In this document: piece after piece, positions 7,468-18,611 of the stretch
Layout: every line of letters begins with the position of its first letter
Position numbering within the stretch: the stretch's first letter is position 1
Assembly (NCBI RefSeq): GCF_013030945.1
Contig: NZ_JABBXF010000015.1
Coordinates: 30,822-94,821 of the forward strand
Origin: Streptomyces morookaense
GTDB taxonomy: Bacteria; Actinomycetota; Actinomycetes; Streptomycetales; Streptomycetaceae
Reading direction: 5' to 3'
DNA length: 64,000 bases
Translations under genes and position numbers: made by a program
The notes under the pieces: generated by a model
The model's database searches: none
The model's input: the letters and a program-made list of their open reading frames with translations, nothing else
What the model was told of the DNA's origin: nothing

Positions 7468-8733
7468 ATGGATCTCCGAACCCTCCAGCAGGAGCGCCTC
7501 CGCGCCACGCTCCGCCGCGCCTACGAGCACGTCCCCTTCTACCGCAACGCCTTCGACACCGCCGGCGTCCGTCCCGAGGACTGCCGTACCCCCGCCGATC
7601 TCCCCCGCTTCCCCTTCACCGCCAAGGACGACCTCCGCGCCCAGTACCCCTGGGGCATGTTCGCCGTGCCGGAGAAGGACATCCGCCGCATCCACGCCTC
7701 CAGCGGCACCACCGGTACTCCCACCGTCGTCGGGTACACCGACGGCGACCTCGACACCTGGGCCGATGTGGTCGCCCGTTCCCTCCGTGCAGCGGGCGCG
7801 CGGCCCGGTGACCGGGTACATGTGGCCTACGGATACGGTCTGTTCACCGGCGGCCTCGGCGCCCACTACGGCGCCGAGCGCCTCGGCTGCACCGTCATCC
7901 CCGCCTCCGGCGGGATGACCTCGCGCCAGGTGCGGCTGATCCAGGATCTCCGGCCCCGGATCATCATGGTGACGCCCTCCTACATGCTCACCCTCCTCGA
8001 CGAGTTCGAGCGCCAGGGCATCGACCCCCGCACCACCTCGCTCGAGGTCGGCATCTTCGGTGCCGAGCCCTGGACCGAGGAGATGCGGCGGGAGATCGAG
8101 GAGCGGTTCGCGCTCGACGCCGTCGACATCTACGGGCTGTCGGAGGTCATGGGCCCGGGCGTGGCCCAGGAGAGCGTGGAGACCAAGGACGGGCTGCACA
8201 TCTGGGAGGACCACTTCTATCCGGAGATCGTGGACCCGTTCACGGGCGAGCCGCTCCCCGAAGGCGCCCTCGGCGAGCTGGTGTTCACCTCGCTCACCAA
8301 GGAGGCCATGCCCGTCGTCCGCTACCGCACCCGCGACCTCACCCGGCTGCTGCCCGGCACCGCGTACCCGGAGTTCCGCCGCATGGAGCGGCTCACCGGC
8401 CGCAGCGACGACCTGATCATCCTGCGCGGGGTGAACCTCTTCCCCTCGCAGATCGAGGAGATCGTCCTGCGCACGCCCGCCGCCTCGCCGCACTTCCAGC
8501 TGCGCCTCACGCGCGAGGGCCGGATGGACCGGCTGACCGTGCGCGCCGAGGCCCGTCCCGAGGCGACGTCCGCACAACGCGCGGCGGCCGCCGCGGAGAT
8601 CGCGCGGCAGGTCAAGGACGGCATCGGGGTCTCGGTGGCCGTCGAGCTCGTCGACCCCGAGACCCTGGAGCGGTCCGTCGGCAAGCTCAGGAGGATCGTC
8701 GATCTGCGAAGCGCTCCCTCAGCTCCCGCTTGA
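7468..8733 (+). CDS. paaK: Phenylacetate-CoA ligase
   Basis: A 421-residue ligase, normal PaaK length, which makes phenylacetyl-CoA from phenylacetate, ATP and CoA, the entry step of the phenylacetate pathway. Motifs seen: the N-terminal LQQERLRATLRRAYEHVPFYR, the nucleotide loop HASSGTTGTPTVVGYT, the aromatic pocket run HVAYGYGLFTGGLGAHYGAE, YGLSEVMGPGVAQE, and LTGRSDDLIILRGVNLFPSQ in the lid domain. ATG 7468 has GGAGG ten bases upstream. The gene's last 47 bp overlap the convergent acyl-CoA synthetase gene. No other paa genes are present here, so the ligase stands alone or serves a related aryl acid. Confidence 0.92.
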   Translation: MDLRTLQQERLRATLRRAYEHVPFYRNAFDTAGVRPEDCRTPADLPRFPFTAKDDLRAQYPWGMFAVPEKDIRRIHASSGTTGTPTVVGYTDGDLDTWADVVARSLRAAGARPGDRVHVAYGYGLFTGGLGAHYGAERLGCTVIPASGGMTSRQVRLIQDLRPRIIMVTPSYMLTLLDEFERQGIDPRTTSLEVGIFGAEPWTEEMRREIEERFALDAVDIYGLSEVMGPGVAQESVETKDGLHIWEDHFYPEIVDPFTGEPLPEGALGELVFTSLTKEAMPVVRYRTRDLTRLLPGTAYPEFRRMERLTGRSDDLIILRGVNLFPSQIEEIVLRTPAASPHFQLRLTREGRMDRLTVRAEARPEATSAQRAAAAAEIARQVKDGIGVSVAVELVDPETLERSVGKLRRIVDLRSAPSAPA

Positions 8734-10201
8734 GGATCTTCCCGCTGGCGTTCCGCGGCAGTTCGTCGACGAACAGGACCCGCTTCGGTGCCTTGAAGGA
8801 GGCCGTCCGCTCCCGCACGTAGGCGATCAGCTCGTCCTCGCCGACCGGGCCGCGCGTCACCACGACGGCCGTGACGGCCTCGATCCAGCGCTCGTCCGGC
8901 AGGCCGATCACCGCCGCCTCGACGACATCGGGGTGCCCGTACAGCACGTCCTCGACCTGCCGGGAGGCGATGAGCACGCCGCCGGAGTTGATGACGTCCT
9001 TCACTCGGTCGACGACCGTGAAGTAGCCGTCCGCGTCCCGGACGACCAGGTCTCCGGAGCGGAACCAGCCGTCGCGGAAGGCCTCTTCGGTCTCCTGCGG
9101 CTTGTTCCAGTAGCCCTCGCACAGCTGCGGCGAGCGGTAGACGGCCTCGCCGGGCGTGCCGTCGGGGACCTCCTCGCCCGTCTCGTCCACCACCTTCGCC
9201 TCCACGAACAGCACCGGCCGTCCGCAGGAGTCCATCCGCCCCTCGTGCTCGTCGGGGCCGAGGACGGTGGCCAGCGGGCCGATCTCGCTCTGCCCGAAGC
9301 AGTTGTAGAAGGCGAGGCCGGGCAGCCGGGCGCGCAGCTTCTCCAGCACCGGGACGGGCATGACGGAGGCCCCGTAGTAGGCCTTGCGCAGGGCGGAGAG
9401 GTCGCGGGTGGCGAAGTCGGGGTGCTGGGCGAGGGCGATCCAGACGGTCGGCGGGGCGAAGAAGCTGTCGGCCCGCCCCTCTTCGACGAGTGCCATGACC
9501 CGTGCGGGATCCGGCCCGTCGATGATGGTGTTCTCGGCGCCCACCGCCAGGTAGGGCAGCAGGAAGGCGTGCATCTGGGCCGAGTGGTAGAGCGGCAGGG
9601 CGTGGACGGGGCGGTCCGTCTCCCTGAAGTCCATTGCCGTGATGACGCTGACGTATTCGTGCACGAAGGCGCGGTGGGTCATCATCGCACCCTTGGGCAG
9701 CGCGGTGGTGCCCGAGGTGTAGAGGAGCTGGACGAGTTCGGGGCGGTTCCCGTTCAGTTCGTACAGCAGGCGGGAGCGGGTGCCGTCGAGCCGGTCCAGC
9801 AGCGAGCCGGGGGCGTCGCACAGGGGCAGCGACCGCGGGGTGTCCGGGAGCCGGGGTTCGAGCTGCGGGTCGGCCAGGACGAGCGTGCTGCCCGACTGGT
9901 CCAGGAGGTATTGCAGTTCGCCGCCGGTGAGCTGGTGGTTGACGGGTACGTGCACCAGCCCGGCGCGGGCGCAGGCGAGGAAGCCGATCAGGTAGGCGTC
10001 GGAGTTGTGGCCGTAGGCGGCGACGCGGTCGCCGGGCTGCAGGCCGTGTTCCAGGAGCACGCCCGCCGCCGCGGTCACCGCCTCGTCCAATTCGCGGTAG
10101 GTCCAGGTGCGTTCGCCGTAGCGCACCGCGGTTCTGTCCGGTACGCGCCGGGCGGTGCGCCGGATGATGCCGTCCACGGTGCTCTCGCGTACTCCGGACA
10201 T
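8687..10201 (-). CDS. Acyl-CoA synthetase (AMP-forming)
   Basis: A 504-residue adenylate-forming ligase beginning MSGVRESTVDGIIRRTARRV. Motifs: LLYTSGTTALPKGAMMTHRA (the usual TGxPKG is TALPKG), the FNCFGQSE-type NCFGQSEIGPLAT segment, WFRSGDLVVRDADGYF, VKDVINSGGVLIASRQVEDV and the terminal lysine motif LPRNASGKILKREL. It resembles long-chain fatty acid-CoA ligases. An in-frame start at 10237 would add 12 residues. Its 3' end overlaps paaK tail-to-tail by 47 bp, so strong transcription of one gene would run into the other. Confidence 0.9.
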   Translation of the reverse strand: MSGVRESTVDGIIRRTARRVPDRTAVRYGERTWTYRELDEAVTAAAGVLLEHGLQPGDRVAAYGHNSDAYLIGFLACARAGLVHVPVNHQLTGGELQYLLDQSGSTLVLADPQLEPRLPDTPRSLPLCDAPGSLLDRLDGTRSRLLYELNGNRPELVQLLYTSGTTALPKGAMMTHRAFVHEYVSVITAMDFRETDRPVHALPLYHSAQMHAFLLPYLAVGAENTIIDGPDPARVMALVEEGRADSFFAPPTVWIALAQHPDFATRDLSALRKAYYGASVMPVPVLEKLRARLPGLAFYNCFGQSEIGPLATVLGPDEHEGRMDSCGRPVLFVEAKVVDETGEEVPDGTPGEAVYRSPQLCEGYWNKPQETEEAFRDGWFRSGDLVVRDADGYFTVVDRVKDVINSGGVLIASRQVEDVLYGHPDVVEAAVIGLPDERWIEAVTAVVVTRGPVGEDELIAYVRERTASFKAPKRVLFVDELPRNASGKILKRELRERFADRRSS

Positions 10202-10290
10202 GGCCCGGATCTTTGGGCAGCGGGCGACGGGCGTCAAGGGGGCTGGCCGGTGACAACTCGACGATCAGTTCACGCAACCGTGACGCTCAC

Positions 10291-10316
10291 AACTGGCGTT
10301 TTACAGAACGCCTGTT
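10291..10316. promoter_or_regulatory. Inverted repeat upstream of the 10201 acyl-CoA synthetase gene
   Basis: AACTGGCGTT and AACGCCTGTT flank a six-base centre (TTACAG); nine of ten arm positions pair. It lies 90 bp before the start of the leftward ligase gene, at a position fitting an operator. A shorter perfect palindrome, GTGACGCTCAC, lies next to it at 10280-10290. Confidence 0.4.
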
Positions 10317-10328
10317 GTCGTCTTGTGA

Positions 10329-10646
10329 CCCCTTAGGAGGTCACGTTGCAACGGCGCCACCACTTACCCCGACGGTACGACCGACCGCTCGCTCTCCAAC
10401 GCCAGGTCCACCCTCTCCAGCGACCTGTTCTTCCGCGGCATCCGGAACGCGAAGACCGTGGAGAAGCTCCTCGGCCAGCCCGCTCCGGCCGGGCCCACCC
10501 GGCAGGCGAAGGAACTGATGCGGGGCTGGGCCGCCGGATACAACGCCTGGCTGCGACAGCACCGCCGTGAGGAGTGGCGCAAGCGCGTCCTCGACTTCTA
10601 CCGGGTGGCACCCGATACGGCGCTGGACCTGTCGGAATCGCCCTGA
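10329..10646 (+). pseudogene. Penicillin acylase / acylase-family N-terminal fragment
   Basis: The frame read from 10329 to the stop at 10644 encodes LSSDLFFRGIRNAKTVEKLL and GPTRQAKELMRGWAAGYNAW, the pattern of the N-terminal (alpha-subunit) region of penicillin-acylase-type Ntn hydrolases. No start codon lies in this frame. A good AGGAGG followed by TTG at 10346 is in a different frame, so the original start has been shifted out of phase. The signal peptide, the autocatalytic serine and the whole beta subunit are missing. The final residues (PDTALDLSESP) do not match the family. A degraded gene. Confidence 0.6.
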
Positions 10647-10806
10647 CGAACAGCCGCGGGGCCTACGGCGCGCGAGAGAAATTGCGCACCGGTGTACGCA
10701 ACCGCACCACCGGCCGGGGCGCACAGGCCGCGAAACTGGCTGGTTTTCGTCTCCGGCGGCCGGGAATCGTCGGTGCGGTGGAGATGTCCGGGGCCGGAGG
10801 GAAGCC

Positions 10807-12438
10807 ATGCCTGCTGCGAAAAGCGGGAAGCGCACCGCGACCCGTTCCCGTGCGCACGGCGCAGCCGACCGGGGCGGGGAATCGCACGCGGACGTCTTCG
10901 CCTGCTTCGCACAGGACTCGCCGGGCCGGCTCTCTCCCGACCGGTTACTGAAGGTGCTCAACGAGGCGGGCATCCTGCGCGACGACCCCAGGATCGCCGA
11001 GACCATCGCCCATCTGGACCGCGGCCGGCCCGCACCACCGGCGACCGGGCCGCTCCTGCTGACCGCGGAGGAGTTCACCGCCGCGACCCGGCACAACCGG
11101 GGCATCATCGAACGGGCCGCCTGCGGGGAACTCGCGGTGCCCGACTTCCCAGCGCTGGTGGCCGACCTCCAGCGCATCCACGAGGAGGTCCGCGCCGACC
11201 GGAGCGGCGCCGTCGCCTCGTACATCCCCCAGCTCGCCCGCGTGGACCCGGAGCAGTTCGCGATCTCGGTGTGCACGGTGGACGGGCAGCGCTTCTCCAT
11301 CGGCGACGCGGACGTGAACTTCTGCCTGCAATCGGTGTCCAAGACCGTCGGCTACTGCCTCACCCTGGAGGAACACGGCCCCGACACCGTCCACCGGCAT
11401 GTGGGCAGGGAACCCAGCGGCCAGGGCTTCAACGAGCTGACCTTCAACAAGGCAGGCCTGCCGCACAACCCGATGATAAATGCCGGTGCCATCATGAGCT
11501 GCGCGCTCATCCAGCGCGGCCTCGACGCCGCGGACCGCTTCGACTTCGTCGCCGAAACCTGGAAACGCCTCGCCGGCGGCCGGAGCGTCGGGTTCAACAA
11601 CTCCGTCTACCTGTCCGAACGCAACACCGCCGACCGCAACTTCGCCCTCGGCTATTCCATGCGCGAACGCGGCGCCTTCCCGCCCGGCACCGATCTGCTG
11701 GCCACGCTGGAGTTCTACATACAGTGCTGCTCGATCGAGGTCGACACGCGGCAAATGGCCGTAGCGGCGGCGTCCCTGGCCAACGCCGGGGTGTGCCCGC
11801 TGACGGAGGACCCGGTGTTCTCCGCTCAAACAGTGCGCCACTGCCTTTCGCTGATGTCCTCGTGCGGGATGTACGACTTCTCCGGCGAGTTCGCCTTCAC
11901 CATCGGCCTGCCGGCCAAGAGCGGCGTATCGGGCGCGCTGATGCTGGTCGTCCCCCAGCTGATGGGCATCGCCATCTGGTCCCCCCGGCTGGACGGTCAC
12001 GGGAACTCGGTGCGCGGCATCGAGGTCTGCCGACGTCTCGTCGACTGCTACAACGTCCACACCTACGACCTGCTCACCGGCACCGGCGCCGAGACCGGCA
12101 AACGCGACCCCCGCCTCAAGCGCCACCAGAGTGCCACCGAAGGCATCGTGGGCCTGTGCTTCGCCGCCAGCAGGGGCGACGTCAACGAGATCCGCCGCCT
12201 GGCCGCCTGCAACATCCCCCTCGACGCCGCCGACTACGACGGACGCACCGCCCTCCACCTGGCTGCGGCCGAAGGGCACCGCAGCCTCGTGGAATATCTC
12301 CTCGCCAAGGGCGTCGACCCACGCCCCGTGGACCGCTGGGGCGGCACCCCCCTGGACGACGCCAACCGGTCCGGACACCGCGACCTGGCCCGCCTACTGG
12401 CCGAAGTCACCGGCACACCGCGGCGGCCGGCGCCTTGA
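10807..12438 (+). CDS. glsA: Glutaminase with EF-hand-like N-terminus and C-terminal ankyrin repeats
   Basis: A 543-residue glutaminase (glutamine to glutamate and ammonia). Residues about 28-75 resemble the EF-hand-like four-helix domain of animal kidney/liver glutaminases (ADVFACFAQDSPGRLSPDRL). The serine-dependent catalytic domain spans about 85-400, with YIPQLARVDP, SVCTVDGQRFSIGD, the S176-x-x-K179 pair in FCLQSVSKTVGY, VHRHVGREPSG and HNPMINAGAI. Residues about 430-530 hold two to three ankyrin repeats (DGRTALHLAAAEGHRSLVEY). Most bacterial glutaminases consist only of the middle domain, so the three-part form is notable. ATG 10807 has GGAGG five bases upstream. No operon partner is apparent. 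Confidence 0.92.
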   Translation: MPAAKSGKRTATRSRAHGAADRGGESHADVFACFAQDSPGRLSPDRLLKVLNEAGILRDDPRIAETIAHLDRGRPAPPATGPLLLTAEEFTAATRHNRGIIERAACGELAVPDFPALVADLQRIHEEVRADRSGAVASYIPQLARVDPEQFAISVCTVDGQRFSIGDADVNFCLQSVSKTVGYCLTLEEHGPDTVHRHVGREPSGQGFNELTFNKAGLPHNPMINAGAIMSCALIQRGLDAADRFDFVAETWKRLAGGRSVGFNNSVYLSERNTADRNFALGYSMRERGAFPPGTDLLATLEFYIQCCSIEVDTRQMAVAAASLANAGVCPLTEDPVFSAQTVRHCLSLMSSCGMYDFSGEFAFTIGLPAKSGVSGALMLVVPQLMGIAIWSPRLDGHGNSVRGIEVCRRLVDCYNVHTYDLLTGTGAETGKRDPRLKRHQSATEGIVGLCFAASRGDVNEIRRLAACNIPLDAADYDGRTALHLAAAEGHRSLVEYLLAKGVDPRPVDRWGGTPLDDANRSGHRDLARLLAEVTGTPRRPAP

Positions 12439-12587
12439 GAACGCGGCGCGGCGGCGCGGCCCGCAGGGGCCCAGGAGTCATCCCCCGTGGTTGCGGGTGG
12501 CGGCGGCGACCGCGGCGAAGCCGTGGTCGAGCATGTCCGTCTCGTACGGCCTGACGGCGTCGGGCAGAGGCGCGCCCGGGACCAAGC

Positions 12588-12848
12588 GTGAGCGAAGTAC
12601 GGCCGCAGCTGGAAAAGCTGCTGTTCTCGTCGGTCGAAGGCGTGTCCGCGGTGTCGGTCGAAGTGACTCAAACGGTTGTCCGGGCAGTGGCTACGGCCAC
12701 GACAGACATACGCCGTTTCACCTGTGAGGCGAGCTCTTGTCCCCGGAAAACGTTTGTCGAGCAGGTGGTCGGCCAGGGCGTGGCACAGGCGGGTGGAGTG
12801 GAAGCAGCCAGTGGGCGTCGTCCCCGTAGCTCGTCGGGGAGCAGGTGA
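12588..12848 (+). pseudogene. ISL3-family-like transposase N-terminal remnant
   Basis: From GTG 12588 the frame encodes LEKLLFSSVEGVSAVSVEV and FTCEASSCPRKTFVEQVVG. These match the two ends of the N-terminal region of ISL3-type transposases (LLFP.LEG..V..V and RRFFC....C..RTFVEQ). The usual zinc-finger CPxC stretch between them is deleted and the downstream DDE domain is absent. Terminal inverted repeats were not found. Confidence 0.6.
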
Positions 12849-13084
12849 GTTCGACGGCGGTCGACCCTCATCGGTCCCTGGGCGGTGAGCCCGCCCGGCG
12901 TGATCTTCTCGTCGCACCTGATGCCGTTCCAGACCAGGTCGACGGATCCGCTCTGGTCCATGGAAGACCACCGCCCCGGCCGAGCTCGGCGCCAGCCTGT
13001 ATCGCGGGATCAGGTGACTCCGACCCCACGTCGCCCCACTACAGCGGGTGAGCGCTCCGCGCCGGTAGGCGTGGTTCTTCGGGT
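12849..13084. other. Spacer with no recognisable gene
   Basis: Open frames exist on both strands, for example one on the minus strand reading MDQSGSVDLVWNGIRCDEKI. None has a start with a ribosome site or a known family pattern. With the transposase remnant before it and the palindromic repeat after it, this looks like debris between the glutaminase and acyl-CoA synthetase genes. Confidence 0.4.
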
Positions 13085-13165
13085 GCGGGTGCGTTGTGGC
13101 TCGTCGCGCCCACGCGGCGGAGCCGCATGGTGTAACTGTCCCGCGCCCCTTCGGGGCGCCGAACC
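13085..13165. repeat. Variant copy of the CGCCCC...GGGGCG palindromic repeat family
   Basis: The stretch contains GCGCCCACGCGGCGGAGCCG and ends in GCGCCCCTTCGGGGCGC, a strong hairpin immediately after the stop of the leftward acyl-CoA synthetase gene (13172). The loop differs from the other copies (CCCTTCGGGG instead of CCCTTACGGGG). Likely the terminator of that gene. Confidence 0.6.
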
Positions 13166-13171
13166 GCCCCC

Positions 13172-14722
13172 TCAGATCGCGTTTGCGCGGCCCCGCCAGT
13201 AAGGGTCGCGCAAACGCCGTTTGTAGAGCTTGCCGTTGGGGTCGCGGGGCAGTTCCGCGACGAAGTCGAGGGACTTGGGGCGCTTGTAGCCGGCCAGCCG
13301 GTCCGTGCAGTGCGCGAGGATCGCGGCGGCGAGCCGCTCGTCCGGGCGGTGGCCCTCGGCCGGTTCGACGACGGCCTTGACCTCCTCGCCCCACTCGTCG
13401 TGCGGGATGCCGAAGACCGCGGCATCGGCGACGGCGGGATGGGCGAGCAGGACGGACTCGATCTCGGCGGGATAGATGTTGACCCCGCCCGAGATGATCA
13501 CGTCGGCCTTGCGGTCGCGGAGGAAGAGATAGCCGTCCTCGTCGAGGTGGCCGAGGTCGCCGACGGTGAAGAAGTCGCCGACACGGTTCTTCTCGGTCTT
13601 GTCCCGGTCCTTGTGGTAGGCGAAGCCTCCGGTGCTCATCTTCAGGTAGACCGTGCCGAGTTCGCCCGGCGGCAGCGGTGCGCCGTCGTCGCCGAGGATC
13701 GCGATCTCGCTGATGGGCCACGCCCTGCCGACCGTGCCGGGCTTCTTCAGCCAGTCCTCGGCGGTGGCGAACGCGCCGCCGCCCTCGCTCGCTGCGTAGT
13801 ACTCCTCGACGCAGTCGCCCCACCAGCCGATCATCGCCCGCTTCACGTGCTCGGGGCAGGGGGCCGCGCCGTGGATGGCATGGCGCATGGACGAGATGTC
13901 GTACGCGTTCCGGATGTCGTGCGGCAGGGCCAGCAGCCGCTGGAACTGGGTGGGCACCATGTGGGTGTGCGTGCACCGGTGGGTCTCGATCAGGCGCAGC
14001 ATCTCCTCGGGCGCCCACTTGTCCATCACGACCAGCCGGTGGCCGATGTGCAGGGACGCGGCGGCGAACTGCAGGACGGCCGTGTGGTAGAGCGGTGAAC
14101 ACACCAGGTGGACGTTGCCGTCGAAGGGCCGGATGCCGAAGATGCCGAGGAATCCGCCCAGATGGGTCTCCTCGGGCGGTCTGCCGGGCAGCGGGCGGCG
14201 GACGCCGCGCGGCCGGCCGGTGGTGCCGGAGGTGTAGTTCATGACCCAGCCGAGCGTGCGCCCCGCGGGCGGGGTGTCCGGCTGTCCGTCGAGGAGCGCG
14301 GTGTACGGGCGGAAGCCGGCGATGTCCCCGACTGCGTAGCGCGCGGCGGCGGGCAGCCGGGCCTCGTCCGCGGCGGCCGCCGCGGCGGCGGCCCAACGGC
14401 CGTGGGCGATCAGGGCCTTGGCGCCGGAGTCGGCGAGGATCCAGGCGATCTCGGGTGCGACGAGGTGGTGGTTGACGGGCACGAGGTAGAACCCGGCCTG
14501 GGTGGCGGCGAGATGGGCGGTGAGGAAGTCCGCGCCGTTGGGCAGCACGGTCGCGAAGGCGTCGCCCTCGCGGAGCCCGGCGGCACGCAGCCCGTGCACG
14601 AGCCGGTTGGCGGCGGCGTGCAGCCGTCCGGCGCTCCATCCTTTGCCGTCCGGTGCGATGAGGACGGTGCGGGCGGGGTCGGCGGCGGCCTGGGCCCAGA
14701 AGCCGTTGGGAGTTGCGGTCAT
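13172..14722 (-). CDS. AMP-dependent acyl-CoA synthetase (FadD-like)
   Basis: A 516-residue ligase beginning MTATPNGFWAQAAADPARTV. Motifs: VMNYTSGTTGRPRGVRRPLP (arginine in place of lysine in TGxPKG), YYAASEGGGAFATA, DFFTVGDLGHLDEDGYLFLR, RKADVIISGGVNIYPAEIES and LPRDPNGKLYKRRL. The E-G-G acceptor motif and overall form resemble steroid or bulky-substrate FadD enzymes of actinobacteria. A strong GAGGAGG lies 12 bases before ATG 14722. It follows the nitronate monooxygenase gene by 15 bp on the same strand, so the two form an operon. Confidence 0.9.
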   Translation of the reverse strand: MTATPNGFWAQAAADPARTVLIAPDGKGWSAGRLHAAANRLVHGLRAAGLREGDAFATVLPNGADFLTAHLAATQAGFYLVPVNHHLVAPEIAWILADSGAKALIAHGRWAAAAAAAADEARLPAAARYAVGDIAGFRPYTALLDGQPDTPPAGRTLGWVMNYTSGTTGRPRGVRRPLPGRPPEETHLGGFLGIFGIRPFDGNVHLVCSPLYHTAVLQFAAASLHIGHRLVVMDKWAPEEMLRLIETHRCTHTHMVPTQFQRLLALPHDIRNAYDISSMRHAIHGAAPCPEHVKRAMIGWWGDCVEEYYAASEGGGAFATAEDWLKKPGTVGRAWPISEIAILGDDGAPLPPGELGTVYLKMSTGGFAYHKDRDKTEKNRVGDFFTVGDLGHLDEDGYLFLRDRKADVIISGGVNIYPAEIESVLLAHPAVADAAVFGIPHDEWGEEVKAVVEPAEGHRPDERLAAAILAHCTDRLAGYKRPKSLDFVAELPRDPNGKLYKRRLRDPYWRGRANAI

Positions 14723-14737
14723 GGCGCGTCGTCCTCC

Positions 14738-15841
14738 TCAGGCGTGTCCGGCGATGCGGTCGAGCCGGCGCACCGCGCGCTCGAAGCCGGCCGTCAGCTC
14801 GTCGACCACGGCCTGCACTCCGCGGACGGAGTCCATCCGGCCGACGATCTGCCCGACGGGCGTGCCCAGCAGGGGCACGGCCTCGTGCTGCTGGATGCGG
14901 GTGAGCGCCTCGGCGACCAGCAGCCCCTGCAGCGGCATCGGCAGCGTGCCGGGCCCCGCTGGGTCCTCCCAGGCGTCGGTCCATGCGGTGCGCAACTGGC
15001 GTGCGGGCTTGCCGGTCAGGCAGCGCGAGCGCACCGTGTCGCCCGAACCGGCCGCCAGGAGCTTGCCGGTGAGCGCACCGGATTGCAGCCCGGCCTCCTC
15101 GGTGGTGAGCCAGATGGAGCCGAGCCAGACGCCCTGCGCGCCGAGCGCGAGCCCGGCGGCGATCTGTTCACCGCTGCCGATGCCTCCGGCGGCGAGCACG
15201 GGCAGCGGGTCGACGGCGCGGACGACCTCGGGGGTGAGCACCATGGTGGCGATCTCCCCGGTGTGGCCGCCGGCTTCGTACCCCTGGGCGACGACGATGT
15301 CGACGCCCGCGTCCGCGTGGCGCAGCGCGTGCCGGGCGCTGCCGGCGAGCGCGGCGACGCGGATGCCGTGACCGTGGGCGCGGTCGATGACGTCGGGGGG
15401 CGGCGGGCCGAGGGCGTTGGCGAGGAGGGCGAGGGGGTAGTCGAAGGCGGTGTCGAGCTGGGCGCGGGCGACGTCCTCCAGCCAGCCGGTGATGCGCCAC
15501 CCGGAGCGCCCGCCGGCGGGCAGCGGGGGGACCCCGTGGCGGGCGAGCGTCTCCTCGACGAACCGGCGGTGCGCGGCGGGGATCATGCCGTCGATGTCGG
15601 CTTCGGTCACGCCCCGCACCTGCCGGGCGGGCATGACGACGTCGAGCCCGTACGGCCGGCCGTCGGTGTGCTCCTGCATCCAGTCGAGATCCCGGGCAAG
15701 CTGTTCGGGTTCGCTGTACCGCACGGCACCGAGCACCCCGAGCCCACCGGCCCGGCTGATGGCGGCGGCCACGGCGGGAAACGGGGTGAACCCGAAGAGG
15801 GCGTGCTCGATGCCGAGTTGCTCGCTCAGGGCGGTCCGCAT
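14738..15841 (-). CDS. Nitronate monooxygenase family FMN enzyme
   Basis: A 367-residue TIM-barrel flavoprotein of the 2-nitropropane dioxygenase family. FMN-binding features are PVLAAGGIGSGEQIAAGLAL with GVWLGSIWLTTEEA, and the QGYEAGGHTGEI segment near the active site. Enzymes of this family oxidise nitronates or act as enoyl reductase/oxidase-like flavoproteins; the true substrate is unknown. Start chosen at ATG 15841 (MRTALSEQLGIEHALFGF); upstream codons in frame come from the palindromic repeat. It is the first gene of a two-gene operon with an acyl-CoA synthetase, a pairing seen in side-chain degradation loci. Confidence 0.85.
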   Translation of the reverse strand: MRTALSEQLGIEHALFGFTPFPAVAAAISRAGGLGVLGAVRYSEPEQLARDLDWMQEHTDGRPYGLDVVMPARQVRGVTEADIDGMIPAAHRRFVEETLARHGVPPLPAGGRSGWRITGWLEDVARAQLDTAFDYPLALLANALGPPPPDVIDRAHGHGIRVAALAGSARHALRHADAGVDIVVAQGYEAGGHTGEIATMVLTPEVVRAVDPLPVLAAGGIGSGEQIAAGLALGAQGVWLGSIWLTTEEAGLQSGALTGKLLAAGSGDTVRSRCLTGKPARQLRTAWTDAWEDPAGPGTLPMPLQGLLVAEALTRIQQHEAVPLLGTPVGQIVGRMDSVRGVQAVVDELTAGFERAVRRLDRIAGHA

Positions 15842-15901
15842 GGGGCGCAGGATGGCGCATGCGGGGTGCAAGGGGAAGACTGGTGCACGCCCCGTCGTCC
15901 G

Positions 15902-16072
15902 CGTCCCGTAAGGGGCGCGGGGAACTGCGCGAGCAACCACGACGCGCCCGCGGGCGAGGTGCTCGGGGCTTCGCCCCGGACCCCCGGGCGTGGTGCGTTC
16001 GGCTGCGGGCCGGTGGGGGCTGGTCGCGCAGTTCCTCCCCCAGCTACCGCTGGGAGGTGCCCCCAGCGCCCC

Positions 16073-16084
<12 letters not shown>
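15902..16084. repeat. Palindromic repeat copy with a nested small insertion
   Basis: The left arm 15902-15931 matches the 512-541 arm with one change. The right arm is split: TGGTCGCGCAGTTC is followed by about 30 bases containing CCCAGCTACCGCTGGG, itself a hairpin, then CGCCCCTTACGGGGCG. A second, smaller repeat has apparently inserted in the first. The right arm supplies the last codons (RGAP) and the TAA of the kinase gene. Confidence 0.7.
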
Positions 16085-18355
<2,271 letters not shown>

Positions 18356-18439
18356 CCCGCCCCCGGCCCCTTCACAGTATGGCGTCCGGTCTGCGCAGCT
18401 TGTAGGCCGACGGCGCGCGCGGCACTTCACGCGCCCCTG

Positions 18440-18600
18440 GAGCCTCCCATAGCGGTTTCACTGAACGATCAACTACAACTTTACTTACCCTTGGTATATT
18501 TGAGTAAGCATTTACACCAGTCTCTTCCGCAACAGGCGGCGATTTCAGGCCCATTGGTATCGACCTGCGCTTGCCGCCCCTCCCCCCACGCACGGAGCGA
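18440..18600 (+). promoter_or_regulatory. AT-rich promoter region of the secreted protein gene
   Basis: Positions 18451-18530 are unusually AT-rich for this genome (CAACTACAACTTTACTTACC, then TTGGTATATTTGAGTAAGCA). The segment has a TATATT-like box and short inverted arms CTTAC...GTAAG around it. It lies about 100 bp before the ATG of the secreted protein gene. It could be a strong or regulated promoter, or a sign that the gene arrived with foreign upstream DNA. Confidence 0.4.
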
Positions 18601-18611
18601 GAGGAACAGAC

